Shown here piece by piece: positions 5,153 through 5,471 of a DNA stretch of 5,471 bases (position 1 is its first letter; each line of letters starts with the position of its first letter). The DNA lies in assembly GCA_030655795.1 (NCBI GenBank), contig JAUSPJ010000278.1, positions 1 through 5,471 on the forward strand. The letters run 5' to 3'. Position numbers and translations under genes: made by a program. A model generated the notes under the pieces. The model was not told the origin of the DNA, searched no databases, and saw only the letters and a program-made list of their open reading frames with translations. This DNA comes from Fidelibacterota bacterium (GTDB lineage Bacteria > Fidelibacterota > UBA2242).

Positions 5153-5471
5153 ATGAGAATTTCTGTTATAAGGATTATGTCTCAATCTCTGGGTATCGAT
5201 GAGACAGACACTCCGGATTCACTGGATACCATTAAGCAATTTATCGAATCCCTTGAAGGGAACAAACAGTCCGGGATTTTTCATCTCACATTTCACGGTA
5301 AAAATCTTCAAACATTAATTGAGTCAGATTCGACGTGGATTGAGAAGCTCGGGAGACTGTGTGAGCAGAAGAAAATTCTTCTTGGGCCCTGGTATTTACA
5401 GCCCAATGATTGTCTGGCAAGCGGAGAAACCCTGGTCCGAAATCTATATTATGGCAACAGGATATGCTATC
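5153..5471 (+). CDS. GH38 alpha-mannosidase-like protein, 3' end outside window, zinc motif apparently missing
   Basis: 106 codons are visible and the frame is open to the edge. Residues 78-101, GPWYLQPND then CLASGETLVRNLYYG, match the conserved block of glycoside hydrolase family 38 (compare GPWYTQTD...SAESIVRNLMYG in E. coli MngB), and the preceding helix (WIEKLGRLCEQKKILL) and its spacing also fit. Family 38 enzymes are zinc-dependent, retaining alpha-mannosidases whose first strand carries H-x-H-W-D-R-E-W; the His and Asp bind zinc. Here the equivalent place, just after the first strand (residues 2-8, RISVIRI), reads MSQSLGIDE and has no such motif. Asn-Asp also stands where Asp-Glu is usual after Q-P. 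The protein may therefore be a diverged or inactive relative, or the N-terminus may be altered. The nucleophile region lies beyond the window. The start is supported by GGGAG upstream. It probably acts with the barrel-protein gene just upstream in sugar metabolism, though a 224-bp gap separates them. Confidence 0.7.
   Translation, partial: MRISVIRIMSQSLGIDETDTPDSLDTIKQFIESLEGNKQSGIFHLTFHGKNLQTLIESDSTWIEKLGRLCEQKKILLGPWYLQPNDCLASGETLVRNLYYGNRICY

Overview
The window reads as a piece of a bacterial chromosome of moderate GC content, with intergenic parts noticeably richer in A+T. Every protein gene lies on the + strand. Sigma-70-type promoter hexamers, Shine-Dalgarno-like motifs before some genes, a tRNA-Pro without an encoded CCA end, and GC-rich CCCCGAC palindromes point to a Gram-negative-type bacterium. 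The FCB-like candidate phyla, Bacteroidota relatives and similar lineages are possible, but the sequence alone does not decide the phylum.

Left part (1-3216), core metabolism. The 3' part of an M16 (mitochondrial-processing-peptidase-like) zinc protease is followed 14 bp later by an AlaA-like PLP aminotransferase. Directly against or overlapping the aminotransferase comes a small NodB-type polysaccharide deacetylase whose start is ambiguous: the well-placed Shine-Dalgarno motif has only ATT/ATC codons at the right distance. These three genes look like one transcription unit.

Middle part (3217-3880), regulator and tRNA. A near-consensus sigma-70 promoter (TTGACA, 17 bp, TATACT) drives a short MerR/MlrA-like regulator. 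Next come tRNA-Pro(GGG) and a strong intrinsic terminator.

Right part (3881-5471), accessory-looking. A protein of unrecognised family, with features of TIM-barrel glycoside-hydrolase-like proteins, has several GC-rich palindromic repeats built in frame into its N-terminal third. Its stop codon abuts a 72-bp terminal-inverted-repeat element flanked by TAA on both sides. After a gap holding a 9-bp dyad and candidate promoter hexamers comes the start of a GH38 alpha-mannosidase-like gene. It carries the GPWY...SGE.LVRNL block but lacks the N-terminal H-x-D zinc-binding motif expected of active GH38 enzymes; it runs off the window. These two genes may form a carbohydrate-related cluster, but no function is proven.

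The most unusual signals are the in-frame palindromic repeats, the MITE-like element at the stop codon and the apparently degenerate GH38 N-terminus. No complete novel system can be demonstrated from this window.
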